From the NCBI GenBank assembly GCA_963847615.1, contig CAWKAN010000022.1, forward strand, positions 44,252 to 108,251: a stretch of 64,000 nucleotides of DNA, given 5' to 3'. Under the pieces are notes generated by a model that made no database searches, was not told the origin of the DNA, and saw only the letters and a program-made list of their open reading frames with translations. Shown in pieces: positions 1-7,644 of the stretch. Origin of the DNA: Palsa-883 sp963847615. Its GTDB lineage: Bacteria > Pseudomonadota > Alphaproteobacteria > Acetobacterales > Acetobacteraceae. Position 1 is the first letter of the stretch. Each line of letters opens with the position of its first letter. The position numbers were made by a program, and so were the translations under genes.

Positions 1-709
1 CGCCCACGCCCGGCCGGGCCAGCGCCAGGGCCAACATCGCGTCGAGCCAACCGGCGCAGGGCTCGGTGTCGTTGTTCAGGAACAGCAGGTAGGCGCCGGC
101 GGCCGATTTGGCGGCTGCGTTGCAGGTGCGCAGGTAGCCGAGGTTGCGGGTTTGCCGGATCAGCCGGATGCCCTCGACCCGGTCGAGCTGCGCCACCGCG
201 GGATCGGCTGAGGCGTCATCGACGACGATCACCTCGATCGGCACGGAAGGCGGATGGGCGGCGAGCGCGGCCAGGCAACGCAACGTGCAGGGAACCTGAC
301 CATAGGTCGGGATGATGATCGACACCGTGGGACGCGCCGCCCGGCCCACCCGAAAGCGGGCCGGCACGCGGGGCGCCAGCTCCGCCCGCGGCGGCGTACC
401 CAGGACGTGCGTGCCCAGGACGTGCGGGCCCAGGACGTGCGTGCCAGGAATGTGCGCGCGAGGGACCTGCCCGGCAGCGGCGCGCCGGACACGCCGGGCG
501 CGCGTCCATGCGCCGAGGCGCTGGCGCAGTTGCAGGGTCACGCTCCACCACAGCAAGCGGAAGACGCACCGCAACAGCGCCGCGAGATGCCCCTTCCGGC
601 TGGCGAGACGCTGGTCCGCGCGCAGGGCCAGAAGCGCGGCGGCCTCGCAACCAAGGTCCCACGCCCGGATCTGCCAGGGCAGCTGCATCGCCGGTCCGCT
701 GGTCTGCAT
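1..709 (-). CDS. Family 2 glycosyltransferase, N-terminal part (runs off the window)
   Basis: A reading frame open from the ATG at 709 down to base 1 encodes at least 236 residues. Residues 129-137 read VSIIIPTYG, followed by VVDDAS (about 162-167) and FLNNDTEP (about 210-217). These are the nucleotide-sugar and metal-binding strands of a GT-A, family 2 glycosyltransferase of the rhamnosyltransferase-like type. The first ~125 residues are an Arg/Leu-rich extension with three 5-residue repeats (HVLGT/HVLGP, residues 91-105). A second in-frame ATG lies at 688. The acceptor cannot be told, since the C-terminus is missing. The product probably works in cell-surface or exopolysaccharide assembly (inference). 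Confidence 0.85.
   Translation of the reverse strand, partial: MQTSGPAMQLPWQIRAWDLGCEAAALLALRADQRLASRKGHLAALLRCVFRLLWWSVTLQLRQRLGAWTRARRVRRAAAGQVPRAHIPGTHVLGPHVLGTHVLGTPPRAELAPRVPARFRVGRAARPTVSIIIPTYGQVPCTLRCLAALAAHPPSVPIEVIVVDDASADPAVAQLDRVEGIRLIRQTRNLGYLRTCNAAAKSAAGAYLLFLNNDTEPCAGWLDAMLALALARPGVG
398..455. repeat. 15-bp tandem repeat inside the glycosyltransferase gene
   Basis: Four imperfect 15-bp units around the core cccaggacgtgcg, in frame, give HVLGT-like pentapeptides in the linker before the glycosyltransferase domain. It is one of several 15-bp arrays in this window. Confidence 0.8.
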
Positions 710-910
710 GCTCGACCTGCCGCTCACGGTCCTCGGCTTCGCTTTGGGCCGCGCGCGCGGCAATTGAGTGCGACTGTAGGAGCGGTCCGGGTTAAGACTT
801 GGTAAAGCGTCGAACGCTCCCCACGTCCGCGCCGCCCATCTGCCTCGCCCGTCTGCCCGCTGCGTCTGCCCCCGCCGGTCCATTTCCGCCCCACAGCCGA
901 TCGAGCATCG

Positions 911-1162
911 ATGCCGCGTACCGCCGAACCTGCCCGCCCCAGCCTGGTCTGGTTTCGCGACGACCTGCGATTGGCCGATCACGCCGCGCTGCGCGCGGCC
1001 ATGGCGGGCGGTCGGCCGGTGCTGGCGGTCTACGTGCTGGATGAGGTGGCCGCTGGGGCCTGGGCGCCGGGGGGCGCCCGGCGCTGGTGGCCGCACCACC
1101 GCCTGGCGGCGCTGGGCGCGCGGGCGCTGGCGGCCTTCGCCGCGCTCGGCGAGGCCGCCTGA
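911..1162 (+). pseudogene. Deoxyribodipyrimidine photolyase, N-terminal remnant
   Basis: The 83-residue frame contains SLVWFRDDLRLADHAALRAA and VLAVYVLDE, the first strands of the photolyase/cryptochrome Rossmann-type antenna domain. It continues to GGARRWWPHHRLAALGARL-like sequence. Full photolyases are about 470 residues; here the frame ends in a TGA that overlaps the ATG of the next gene (TGATG at 1160-1164). No FAD-binding C-terminal domain follows in any frame, so the rest has been deleted rather than frameshifted. The remnant cannot repair DNA. It probably marks an old deletion junction that fused the photolyase start to the phosphatase gene (inference). Confidence 0.75.
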
Positions 1163-1885
1163 TGGACGCGCAGCGACGCATCCCGCGCGGCGCCGCGCTG
1201 CGGGTGATCGGCGATGTGCACGGCGACGCCAAGGGCTTTGCCTATGCCACGGCGACCGACCGGTTCATCGTGCAGCTTGGCGATCTGATCGATCACGGAC
1301 CGGACAGCGCCGCGGTGCTGCGCGGCATGTTCGAGCTGATCGATGGCGGACGCGGACTGTTCCTGCTTGGGAACCATGAGTTCAAACTGGCGCGGCAGCT
1401 ATCCGGCCAGCCGATGCGCGCGGCGGCGGCACCGGCGGCGACGCTCGACCAGCTTGACCAGGCGCTGCGCGCCAGGCTGCTGGCCGAGGTGCCGCGCGCG
1501 CCGCCTTGGCTGCGGCACGGCAACGCCGTCTTCGTGCATGGCGCTTTCCATTCGGCAATGATCGAGGGCGCCCTCGCCCCGCGTCGGACTGGGGCGCCCC
1601 GGTCCCCTCCTGGCGCGCGCACTGTATGGCGAGCCGACCGGGCGGACGCAGCCGGACGGCTATCCGGAGCGCACGCTGCACTGGGTGGACCGCATTCCCG
1701 CCGGCCTGACCGTCTATTGCGGGCACGACCGGCGCAGCACCGATGGCCGGCCGTTGCGGCGCCACGGGGTCGGCGGCGGGACGGCGGTGTTCCTGGACAC
1801 CGGCGCCGGCAAGGGCGGGCATTTGTCCTGGATCGACCTCGATCCGCCGGTGCCGTTTCAACCCGGCGGCGACAGCCGCTCGTAG
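1162..1885 (+). pseudogene. Calcineurin-like metallophosphoesterase with one frameshift
   Basis: From the ATG at 1162 the frame shows the three metal-binding blocks of the ApaH/PrpE-like serine/threonine phosphatase family: GDVHG, GDLIDHGPDS and GNHE. After MIEGALAP (about 1558-1580) the sense frame moves by +1. It resumes as LLARALYGEP, HWVDRIPAGLTVYCGH and a terminal DTGAGKGG segment ending at the TAG at 1883-1885. The shift lies in the C/G-rich stretch around 1575-1600 and fits one extra base. If the base is an error, the protein is an intact ~240-residue phosphatase. As read, the C-terminal metal-ligand histidine is lost. The 3' end overlaps the convergent DUF6134 gene by 28 bp. Confidence 0.7.
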
Positions 1886-2571
1886 TTGATCACCGAGCCG
1901 TCGGCGACGCTGAAGCGCATGCTCATCCAATGGCTTCCCGGATCGTACCAGAGATCCAGGTCGAGGTCGCCGGTCAGGCTGTAGCAGCGCGCCGGCGTCT
2001 CTGCGCCGGAGGCAAGCCGCACCGGCTCCACCCGTCGCGCGGTGACCCTGGGATGCACCAGGATGCCGTCCTGCGTGCCGATCATCGGCACGCGCAGCAT
2101 GCGGGCATTCCAATAGGTCGTCGGCAGCGCGTCCGCGGGCGCGATGTAGCGGCTTGTGCCGCTGCCCTCGACCAGCAGGCCGGCTTCGACCCGGCGGGCC
2201 GACATGTGGAGCTGCGTGCCGTTGCGGTCGGTGTGCGCGTCCAGGCTGGCCAGCCGGCCATCGCGCCAGACCTCGGTGCTGCGGTGGGTGTAGCGAACCA
2301 GCGGGATCGGCCCGAGCTTGAACAGCACATCGGCGGCGATCCCGACCGCGAGCGTCCCATCGCGCAGCGTGAAGTCGAGCGTGTGCGTGCCGATCGCCGT
2401 GCCGTAGCGCATGACCCGGAAGGCAATCGCCCGCGATGGCGGAACCGACAGGGCGGCGACACCGGGCGGCGGCGTGCCCATGGCCATCGCACGGCGCGCC
2501 GGAGCGACGCCGCAGGCCAGCGTGCCGACCAGCAGCGCCCGGCGATCGATCAGCCGAGGCAGGCCTGACAT
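1858..2571 (-). CDS. Exported DUF6134-family protein
   Basis: A 237-residue protein starting at the ATG at 2571. Residues 1-30 form an export signal with a twin-arginine-like DRRALLVG and an Ala-rich core ending before AMAMG. The body resembles DUF6134 proteins, which are beta-rich periplasmic proteins of unknown role (segments such as FRVMRYGTAIGTHTLDFT and NARMLRVPMIGTQDG). No catalytic motif is recognisable. Longer in-frame extension is possible, but the signal peptide supports this start. It is convergent with the phosphatase gene and divergent from sixA, so it is probably transcribed alone. Confidence 0.75.
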   Translation of the reverse strand: MSGLPRLIDRRALLVGTLACGVAPARRAMAMGTPPPGVAALSVPPSRAIAFRVMRYGTAIGTHTLDFTLRDGTLAVGIAADVLFKLGPIPLVRYTHRSTEVWRDGRLASLDAHTDRNGTQLHMSARRVEAGLLVEGSGTSRYIAPADALPTTYWNARMLRVPMIGTQDGILVHPRVTARRVEPVRLASGAETPARCYSLTGDLDLDLWYDPGSHWMSMRFSVADGSVINYERLSPPG

Positions 2572-2709
2572 CCGACCCTCCCACTGGCGTGATTTGCGGA
2601 CAGGATTCGCGCCGATATTTTGCCCCCGGCCGCAACCCGCGACAAGTCCTGATCGACGTGGCAGAAATGGCGGCGCCGCGCCGCGCCACGAGAGAACTGT
2701 CCTGATCCG

Positions 2710-3276
2710 ATGCCGATGCGCCAACTCCTGCTGCTGCGTCATGCGAAGTCCTCCTGGGACGACAAAGGGGTCTCCGACCGGGAGCGACCGCTCAGCGCGC
2801 GCGGGCGGCGGGCGGCGGCGGCGATGCGCCGGGCGATGCACGAGCTTGGCCTGGCGCCCGACATCGTCCTGGTGTCGCCCGCGCGCCGCACAAGCGAGAC
2901 GCTGGCGGCGCTGGAACCCTGGGACGACGCGCCGCTGATCGAACCGATGGAGAAGCTCTACCTCGCCACCGCGCCGCAGCTGCTCGATGTGCTGCGCGAG
3001 ATGCCCGAGACGGCGCGCAGCGTGCTGCTGATCGGCCACAATCCCGGGCTGCACGAGCTGGCGTTGCTGCTGGTGGGGCCGCACGCGGCGCCGGCGGAGC
3101 ACCATGGGGCCGGGCGCGCGGTCAAGCGGCTGGCGGAGGGCTACCCGACCGGCGCCCTGGCGGAATTCGGCATCGCCCTGGCGTGGCGGAAACTCGACAG
3201 CGGCGGCGGCCAACTGGTCCGCTTCCTCCGCCCACGCGACCTGCCGCAGGATGACGACGACGCGGCCGAGGCGTGA
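2710..3276 (+). CDS. SixA-like histidine phosphatase
   Basis: A 188-residue histidine phosphatase. LLLLRHAKSSWDD carries the catalytic RHG-type motif (RHA, with the nucleophile His), SPARRTSET the second phosphate-binding arginine, and LIGHNPGLHEL the second catalytic histidine. This is the layout of SixA, which removes phosphate from phosphohistidine on proteins such as HPt domains or PtsO. The stop codon overlaps the GTG of the CHAD gene (3273-3276), so the two are translationally coupled. SixA-CHAD pairing recurs in alphaproteobacteria and suggests a link to polyphosphate or phosphate metabolism (inference). Confidence 0.88.
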   Translation: MPMRQLLLLRHAKSSWDDKGVSDRERPLSARGRRAAAAMRRAMHELGLAPDIVLVSPARRTSETLAALEPWDDAPLIEPMEKLYLATAPQLLDVLREMPETARSVLLIGHNPGLHELALLLVGPHAAPAEHHGAGRAVKRLAEGYPTGALAEFGIALAWRKLDSGGGQLVRFLRPRDLPQDDDDAAEA

Positions 3277-4802
3277 GCGTGCTGGAGCTCGTCCTGGCGC
3301 CGGGCGACGCCGATCGGCTGCTGCGCCTCAAATGGCTGGCGGGACTGCGGGTGGGCCGGATGCGGCGCCGCGCGCGCGCCATCGTCTGGCACGACACCGC
3401 GGATGGCGCGCTGGCGCGGGACGGCTTGGCGCTGGCGCTGGCGGGGGGCAGTTGGCGGCTTGAGTGTCTGGTGCCGGGGGCGGCGCCATGGCCGCCGGGC
3501 ACGCCGGCGCCGGTGATCGAACAGGCCGCGTCACTCGACCGGATCAGCCATGCGTTGCCGGCGGGTGTGGTCCCGGCGGGTCTCGTCCCGGCGGGTCTTG
3601 TCCAGGTGGCGCGGTTCGACGGATCGCACAGCGCCCTGCCGCTGCGCCGAGATGGCGTGGCCCTGACCCTGGAGTTGACGCAGGGCACCGTGGGATGGGC
3701 TCGACGGCGACGGCCCGCCTGCCGCGTGACCCTGACGGGCGAGGCCGCCGCGGTCATCGAGCTGGCCCAGGCGCTGACCGAGGACGTCAACATCGCGGTT
3801 CCCACCGCCAGCCTGGCCGCCGAGGCGCGCGCCGCGGCGACCGCCACCGCCCCTGCCCCACGCCACCGCGGCGCCCCGCAACTGCCGGGCGGGCTGAGCG
3901 TGCCCGATGCGTTCAGCCGCGTGGTCGGGCAGATGCTCGACGCGATCCTGGCCAAGGCGCCGCAGGCCACGGACTGGCGCGAGGGGCCGGACCCGGTGCA
4001 CGAGATGCGCGTCGCCGTACGCCGACTGCGCTCCTCGCTGGCGCTGTTCCGCCCGGCGATCGGCTGCCCCGCGGTAGACGCTGCCTCGCTGCTGCTGAAG
4101 GCGCTCGCCGAGCACCTGGCGCCGGCGCGCGAGTGGGACGTGTTCGTCATCGAGACCGTCGCCGCCGTCGCCGCGGTACTGCCGGAGGACGCCAGCCTGC
4201 GCCGCCTGCGCGCCGCCGCCGAGCGGCGTCGCCGGCAGGCCTATGCCGCGCTGCGCGACTGGCTGGCGGGCCCCGAGTTTCGCCGCATCGGCATCACCCT
4301 GGCCGGCCTCGCCGGGGAGCGGACCTGGCTGCCACCCCCGGAGGCGGCGCAGGCGCCACAGGCGGTTGCACAGGCGGCGGCGCAGGCGGCGACACAGGCC
4401 ATGGGCCTGGAGGACTTCGCTCGCCGCGCCCTGGCGCGCCGGCTGCGCAAGCTGACCGCCGCCGGCGCGTCGATCGAGCAGGTTGATGCGGCCGGCCTGC
4501 ACGCGCTCCGGCTGCGCGCCAAACGGCTGCGCTACGCCGCCGAGGTGTTCGCGCCGCTCTATTCGGCCAAGGCCACCCGCCGCTTCCTGCGGCGCCTGGC
4601 GAAACTGCAGGACCGGCTGGGCCACTTGAATGACGGCACCGTGGCGCAGGCGCTGCTGGCCGAACTCGGGGCCACCAGCGGGCCGCGCGCCCATGCCGCC
4701 GGATTGGTGCTTGGGTTCCTGGCTGCGCGTGCCGAGGACGCGCGCAGCCGCATCGGCAAAGCCTGGGCACGGTTCCACCGCCTGCCGCCGTTCTGGCGCT
4801 GA
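3273..4802 (+). CDS. CHAD domain protein with degenerate N-terminal CYTH-like region
   Basis: A 509-residue protein with a GTG start overlapping the sixA stop. Residues ~215-505 are a helical CHAD domain: VHEMRVAVRRLRSSL and LHALRLRAKRLRYAAEVF carry the conserved histidines and basic residues that bind polyphosphate. CYTH-CHAD triphosphatases start with an ExExK motif. Here the N-terminus reads VLELVLAPGD, with only the first Glu, so the CYTH half is probably not catalytic. Two low-complexity stretches occur: a 15-bp repeat coding PAGLV units (3558-3602) and a Gln/Ala run (4350-4405). It is likely a cytoplasmic polyphosphate-binding protein. Confidence 0.82.
   Translation: MSVLELVLAPGDADRLLRLKWLAGLRVGRMRRRARAIVWHDTADGALARDGLALALAGGSWRLECLVPGAAPWPPGTPAPVIEQAASLDRISHALPAGVVPAGLVPAGLVQVARFDGSHSALPLRRDGVALTLELTQGTVGWARRRRPACRVTLTGEAAAVIELAQALTEDVNIAVPTASLAAEARAAATATAPAPRHRGAPQLPGGLSVPDAFSRVVGQMLDAILAKAPQATDWREGPDPVHEMRVAVRRLRSSLALFRPAIGCPAVDAASLLLKALAEHLAPAREWDVFVIETVAAVAAVLPEDASLRRLRAAAERRRRQAYAALRDWLAGPEFRRIGITLAGLAGERTWLPPPEAAQAPQAVAQAAAQAATQAMGLEDFARRALARRLRKLTAAGASIEQVDAAGLHALRLRAKRLRYAAEVFAPLYSAKATRRFLRRLAKLQDRLGHLNDGTVAQALLAELGATSGPRAHAAGLVLGFLAARAEDARSRIGKAWARFHRLPPFWR
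3558..3602. repeat. 15-bp tandem repeat in the CHAD gene
   Basis: Three copies of a 15-bp unit (core cccggcgggtct) encode PAGVV-PAGLV-PAGLV in frame, between the degenerate CYTH region and the rest of the protein. Confidence 0.8.
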
Positions 4803-4925
4803 GCAGGAAGGGCGGGGCGCCGCCCTTGGCGGGGTTCCAAGGGGCAGCGCCCCTTGGTGGGCTTGGGCCGCGAAGAGCGGACCAAGGGAGCGAAGCCCCT
4901 GGCCTTGCTTCGCCTCCCCCTGACG
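4803..4925. repeat. Family A palindromic element, partial copy (A1)
   Basis: It starts directly after the CHAD stop codon and fills the gap to lexA, a convergent junction. It has the family A small hairpins (aaggggcagcgcccctt; caaggggcagcgcccc) and the end sequence agcccctggccttgcttcg. It lacks the large central hairpin and one arm, so it is a one-arm derivative. Confidence 0.75.
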
Positions 4926-4933
4926 CCCGAGGT

Positions 4934-5686
4934 TCAGTAGCGGCGCAGCAGCGCCACCATACGGCCCTGGACCTTGACCCGCTCGGCCGGGAAGATGCGG
5001 GTTTCGTGCCGCACGTTGCAGGGTTCCAGCGCGATCGAGTTGCCGCGCCGGCGCAGGCGTTTCAGCGTGACCTCGGACTCGTCCACCAGCGCCACCACGA
5101 TCTGCCCGTTCTCCGCGGTCTCGCCCTTGCGGATCAGCACGGTGTCGCCGTCCAGGATGCCGGCCTCGATCATCGAGTCCCCGGCGACCTCCAGCGCGTA
5201 GTGCTCGCCGCTGCCGAGCATCGCCACCGGAACCTCGATCTGCGCGTCGCTGTCGCGCAGCGCCTCGATCGGCAGGCCGGCGGCGATGCGGCCATACAGC
5301 GGCAGTTGGATCGCGGCCGCCTCGCCGGCGGCGCGGACGCCGGGAATGCGCTGGGAGAAGTCGCCCTGGATCACATTCGGCGAGAAGCCGGCGAGCCCGG
5401 CGCCCGCTGGTGCCGCGCCGGGGGCAGGCGCGCCGGCGGACGGCTCGCCGACCGGCACGGCGGTGCGCGATACCTGCGGCAGGCGGATCACCTCCAGCGC
5501 GCGGGCGCGATGATGGCGACGCTGCAGGAAGCCGCGTTCCTCCAGCGCGGTGATCAGCCGATGGATGCCGGACTTTGACTTGAGCTGCAGCGTGTCCTTC
5601 ATTTCCTCAAAGCTGGGGGAGAAGCCGGTCTCCCGCAGGTGACGGTCGATGAACATGAGCAACTCGTGTTGCTTGCGGGTCAGCAT
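4934..5686 (-). CDS. lexA: LexA repressor, SOS regulator
   Basis: A 250-residue LexA starting at the ATG at 5686 (MLTRKQHELL). The N-terminal winged helix spans residues 1-65. The C-terminal S24 autoprotease has the Ala136-Gly137 cleavage site in GRIAAGLP, the catalytic Ser171 in AGDSM and Lys209 in TLKRL. An Ala/Pro/Gly linker of about 30 residues (75-105) joins the two. RecA-stimulated self-cleavage would release SOS genes. An upstream in-frame ATG at 5737 is less likely, because all family members begin at MLTRKQ. The exact SOS box 70 bp upstream indicates autoregulation. It is convergent with the CHAD gene across element A1. Confidence 0.95.
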   Translation of the reverse strand: MLTRKQHELLMFIDRHLRETGFSPSFEEMKDTLQLKSKSGIHRLITALEERGFLQRRHHRARALEVIRLPQVSRTAVPVGEPSAGAPAPGAAPAGAGLAGFSPNVIQGDFSQRIPGVRAAGEAAAIQLPLYGRIAAGLPIEALRDSDAQIEVPVAMLGSGEHYALEVAGDSMIEAGILDGDTVLIRKGETAENGQIVVALVDESEVTLKRLRRRGNSIALEPCNVRHETRIFPAERVKVQGRMVALLRRY

Positions 5687-5755
5687 GGCGGCGTTTTGTC
5701 TCCCTGCGGGCGCCGCGTCCGGGTGAACGCGGAACAAACCAGCAACTGGCTGGTC

Positions 5756-5770
5756 GTTCTACGGAGGTTC
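5756..5770. promoter_or_regulatory. LexA operator (alphaproteobacterial SOS box)
   Basis: GTTC-TACGGAG-GTTC is an exact match to the direct-repeat SOS box GTTC-N7-GTTC known for alphaproteobacterial LexA. It lies between lexA (start 5686) and the 3' end of moeA (5816), so it must serve lexA. Confidence 0.85.
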
Positions 5771-5815
5771 GCATACAATCGTCAAGGATTCGTATCCGGA
5801 GCCCGTCCGGGCGGC

Positions 5816-7153
5816 TCAAATTCCGTGGGTTTCCAGGCGGATCACGCGCACCTCCGCCCCTTCCGGCAGGGCGGGTGCGTGCGGCGCGCGCAGGATCAGC
5901 GCATCGGCGCGGGCCAGCCTTTGCAGCATCGCCGAATCCTGCACCGGGAACGGGGTGGCGATGGTTTCGCCGTGCGGGCCGCGGGTCAGCGTCGCGCGCA
6001 GATGGTCCGCCCGCCGGTCATTGGCCGCGAGGCTGCTGCCGAGGCGCGCCGGCTCGGTGGCCGGCGGCTCGCCCGGCAGGCCAAGCAGGCGGTTGATCGC
6101 CGGGACCAGGAACAGGACGGCGCAGACCAGGGCGGAGACCGGGTTGCCCGGCAGGCCCAGCACCGGGACGCCGGCCGGGGCGGGGCCGAGCCGGCCGAAC
6201 AGCAGCGGCTTGCCGGGCCGCATCGCGATCTGCCAGAAATCCAGCGCCATGCCGCGCTGGCGCAGGCTCTCGATGACCAGGTCGTGGTCGCCGACCGAGG
6301 CGCCGCCGGTGGTGACCAGCATCTCCATGCCGCCGACCGCGTCGGCGGTCGCGGCGATCATGGCGACGTCGTCGCGGGCGACCGGCAGCACCACGGGCGC
6401 GCCGCCGGCGGCGCGGACCAGGGCGGCGAGGGCGTGCGAATTGGAGCTGACGATGCCGCCCGGCGGGATCGGCTCGCCCGGCATGGCGATCTCGTCGCCG
6501 GTGGCCAGGATCGCCACACGCGGGCGGCGGTGCACGCTGATCCAGGGATGGTTGGCCGCGGCGGCGAGGCCGACATCGCGCGCCGTCATCCGCCGCCCGG
6601 CCGCCACCACGGCGTCGCCGGCGGCGAAGTCCTGCCCGGCGCGGCGGATGTGCCGGTTTGCGCTCGCCGCTTCGTTGACGCGGACGGTGTCGCCGTCGCG
6701 CGTGGCGTCCTCCTGCAGCAGGATGGTGTCGGCGCCGGCGGGCACGACGCTGCCGGTGAAGATCCGCACGGCCTCGCCGGGGCCGACGCTGCCGTCGAAC
6801 GGATGGCCGGCCGGGGCGGTGCCGATGACGCGCAGGGCGGCCCCGAGCGCGCCGTCGGCGGCGCGCAGCGCGTAGCCGTCCATCGCCGAGACATCCGCCG
6901 GCGGCTGGGTCAGGCGCGCCAGCACCGGGGCAGCCGTGACGCGGTTCCACGCCTCGGCCAGGCTGACGATCTCCGCCGGGGTCGGGCCGAGGGCGGCCAG
7001 GATGCGCGCGCGGGCGTCCTCGACGCTCAACATCGCGGCGTTCGGCGGCGTCTCGCCGGGCGTCGTCTGGCCGGGTGTCGCCTGGCCGGGTGTCGCCTGG
7101 CCGGGTGTCGTCTGGCCGGCCGTCGTCGGGCCGGGTGTTGGGGACGGGGTCAT
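5816..7153 (-). CDS. moeA: Molybdopterin molybdenumtransferase MoeA
   Basis: A 445-residue MoeA that inserts molybdate into adenylated molybdopterin in the last step of Moco synthesis. Seen: ADVSAMDGYALRAAD (domain I/II start), the TGDEIAMPGEPIPPGGIVSSNS block, VTTGGASVGDHDLV (MogA-like MPT-binding fold) and PGKPLLFG with GLPGNPVSA near the C-terminus. The ATG at 7153 overlaps the moaC stop (7150-7153), giving translational coupling. Before the conserved start MLSVEDARARIL there is an extra ~40-residue Thr/Pro/Gly/Gln tail made of pentapeptide repeats. It is absent from typical MoeA proteins and is encoded by a 15-bp minisatellite. Confidence 0.95.
   Translation of the reverse strand: MTPSPTPGPTTAGQTTPGQATPGQATPGQTTPGETPPNAAMLSVEDARARILAALGPTPAEIVSLAEAWNRVTAAPVLARLTQPPADVSAMDGYALRAADGALGAALRVIGTAPAGHPFDGSVGPGEAVRIFTGSVVPAGADTILLQEDATRDGDTVRVNEAASANRHIRRAGQDFAAGDAVVAAGRRMTARDVGLAAAANHPWISVHRRPRVAILATGDEIAMPGEPIPPGGIVSSNSHALAALVRAAGGAPVVLPVARDDVAMIAATADAVGGMEMLVTTGGASVGDHDLVIESLRQRGMALDFWQIAMRPGKPLLFGRLGPAPAGVPVLGLPGNPVSALVCAVLFLVPAINRLLGLPGEPPATEPARLGSSLAANDRRADHLRATLTRGPHGETIATPFPVQDSAMLQRLARADALILRAPHAPALPEGAEVRVIRLETHGI
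7050..7140. repeat. 15-bp tandem repeat encoding the MoeA N-terminal tail
   Basis: About six units of a 15-bp repeat (for example gtctggccgggtgtc) encode TPGQT/TPGQA pentapeptides on the minus strand. The central units are almost identical, which indicates recent slippage or unequal exchange. Confidence 0.85.
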
Positions 7154-7644
7154 GGCTGGCTGAACTCCCCGGACTTGCCGCCCGCCTTGTGGGTGACGCG
7201 CAGCGCCTCGATCCGCATGGCGCGGTCGACCGCCTTGCACATGTCATAGATGGTCAGCGCCGCCACCGCGGCGGCGGTGAGCGCCTCCATCTCCACCCCG
7301 GTGCGCCCGGCGGTGCGCACGGTGGCGGCGATCTCGACGGCGTTGGCCGCCGGGTCCGGGGTCAGCTCCACGCTGACCTGGGTCAGCGGCAGCGGGTGGC
7401 ACAGCGGGATCAGCTCGGCGGTGCGCTTCGCCGCCATGATGCCGGCCAGGCGGGCGACGCCGAGCACGTCGCCCTTGGCCGCGGTGCCGGCCTGGATCAG
7501 CGCCAGCGTTGCCTTCTGCATGACGATGCGGGCGCAGGCGGTGGCGGTGCGGTCGGTTTCCGGCTTGGCGGTGACGTCCACCATGGCGGCCTTGCCGGCG
7601 GCGTCGAAATGGCTGAGCACGCCCGGGGCGACATCGTCCGTCAT
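7150..7644 (-). CDS. moaC: Cyclic pyranopterin monophosphate synthase MoaC
   Basis: A 164-residue MoaC, full length for the family. It converts 3',8-cH2GTP (made by MoaA) to cyclic pyranopterin monophosphate. Diagnostic segments are MVDVTAKPETDRTA, GVARLAGIMAAKRT, LIPLCHPLPLTQ (active-site His region), GVEMEALTAAAVAALTIYDMCKA and the basic loop THKAGGKSG. It overlaps trpC upstream and moeA downstream by 4 bp each (ATGA), so the three genes form one coupled operon. Tryptophan and Moco genes share this operon in many alphaproteobacteria. Confidence 0.96.
   Translation of the reverse strand: MTDDVAPGVLSHFDAAGKAAMVDVTAKPETDRTATACARIVMQKATLALIQAGTAAKGDVLGVARLAGIMAAKRTAELIPLCHPLPLTQVSVELTPDPAANAVEIAATVRTAGRTGVEMEALTAAAVAALTIYDMCKAVDRAMRIEALRVTHKAGGKSGEFSQP

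Noticed and set aside
5639..7249. 536-residue open frame on the strand opposite to moeA
   Set aside because: It is antisense to a clear MoeA with all family motifs; long opposite-strand frames are expected at this GC content.
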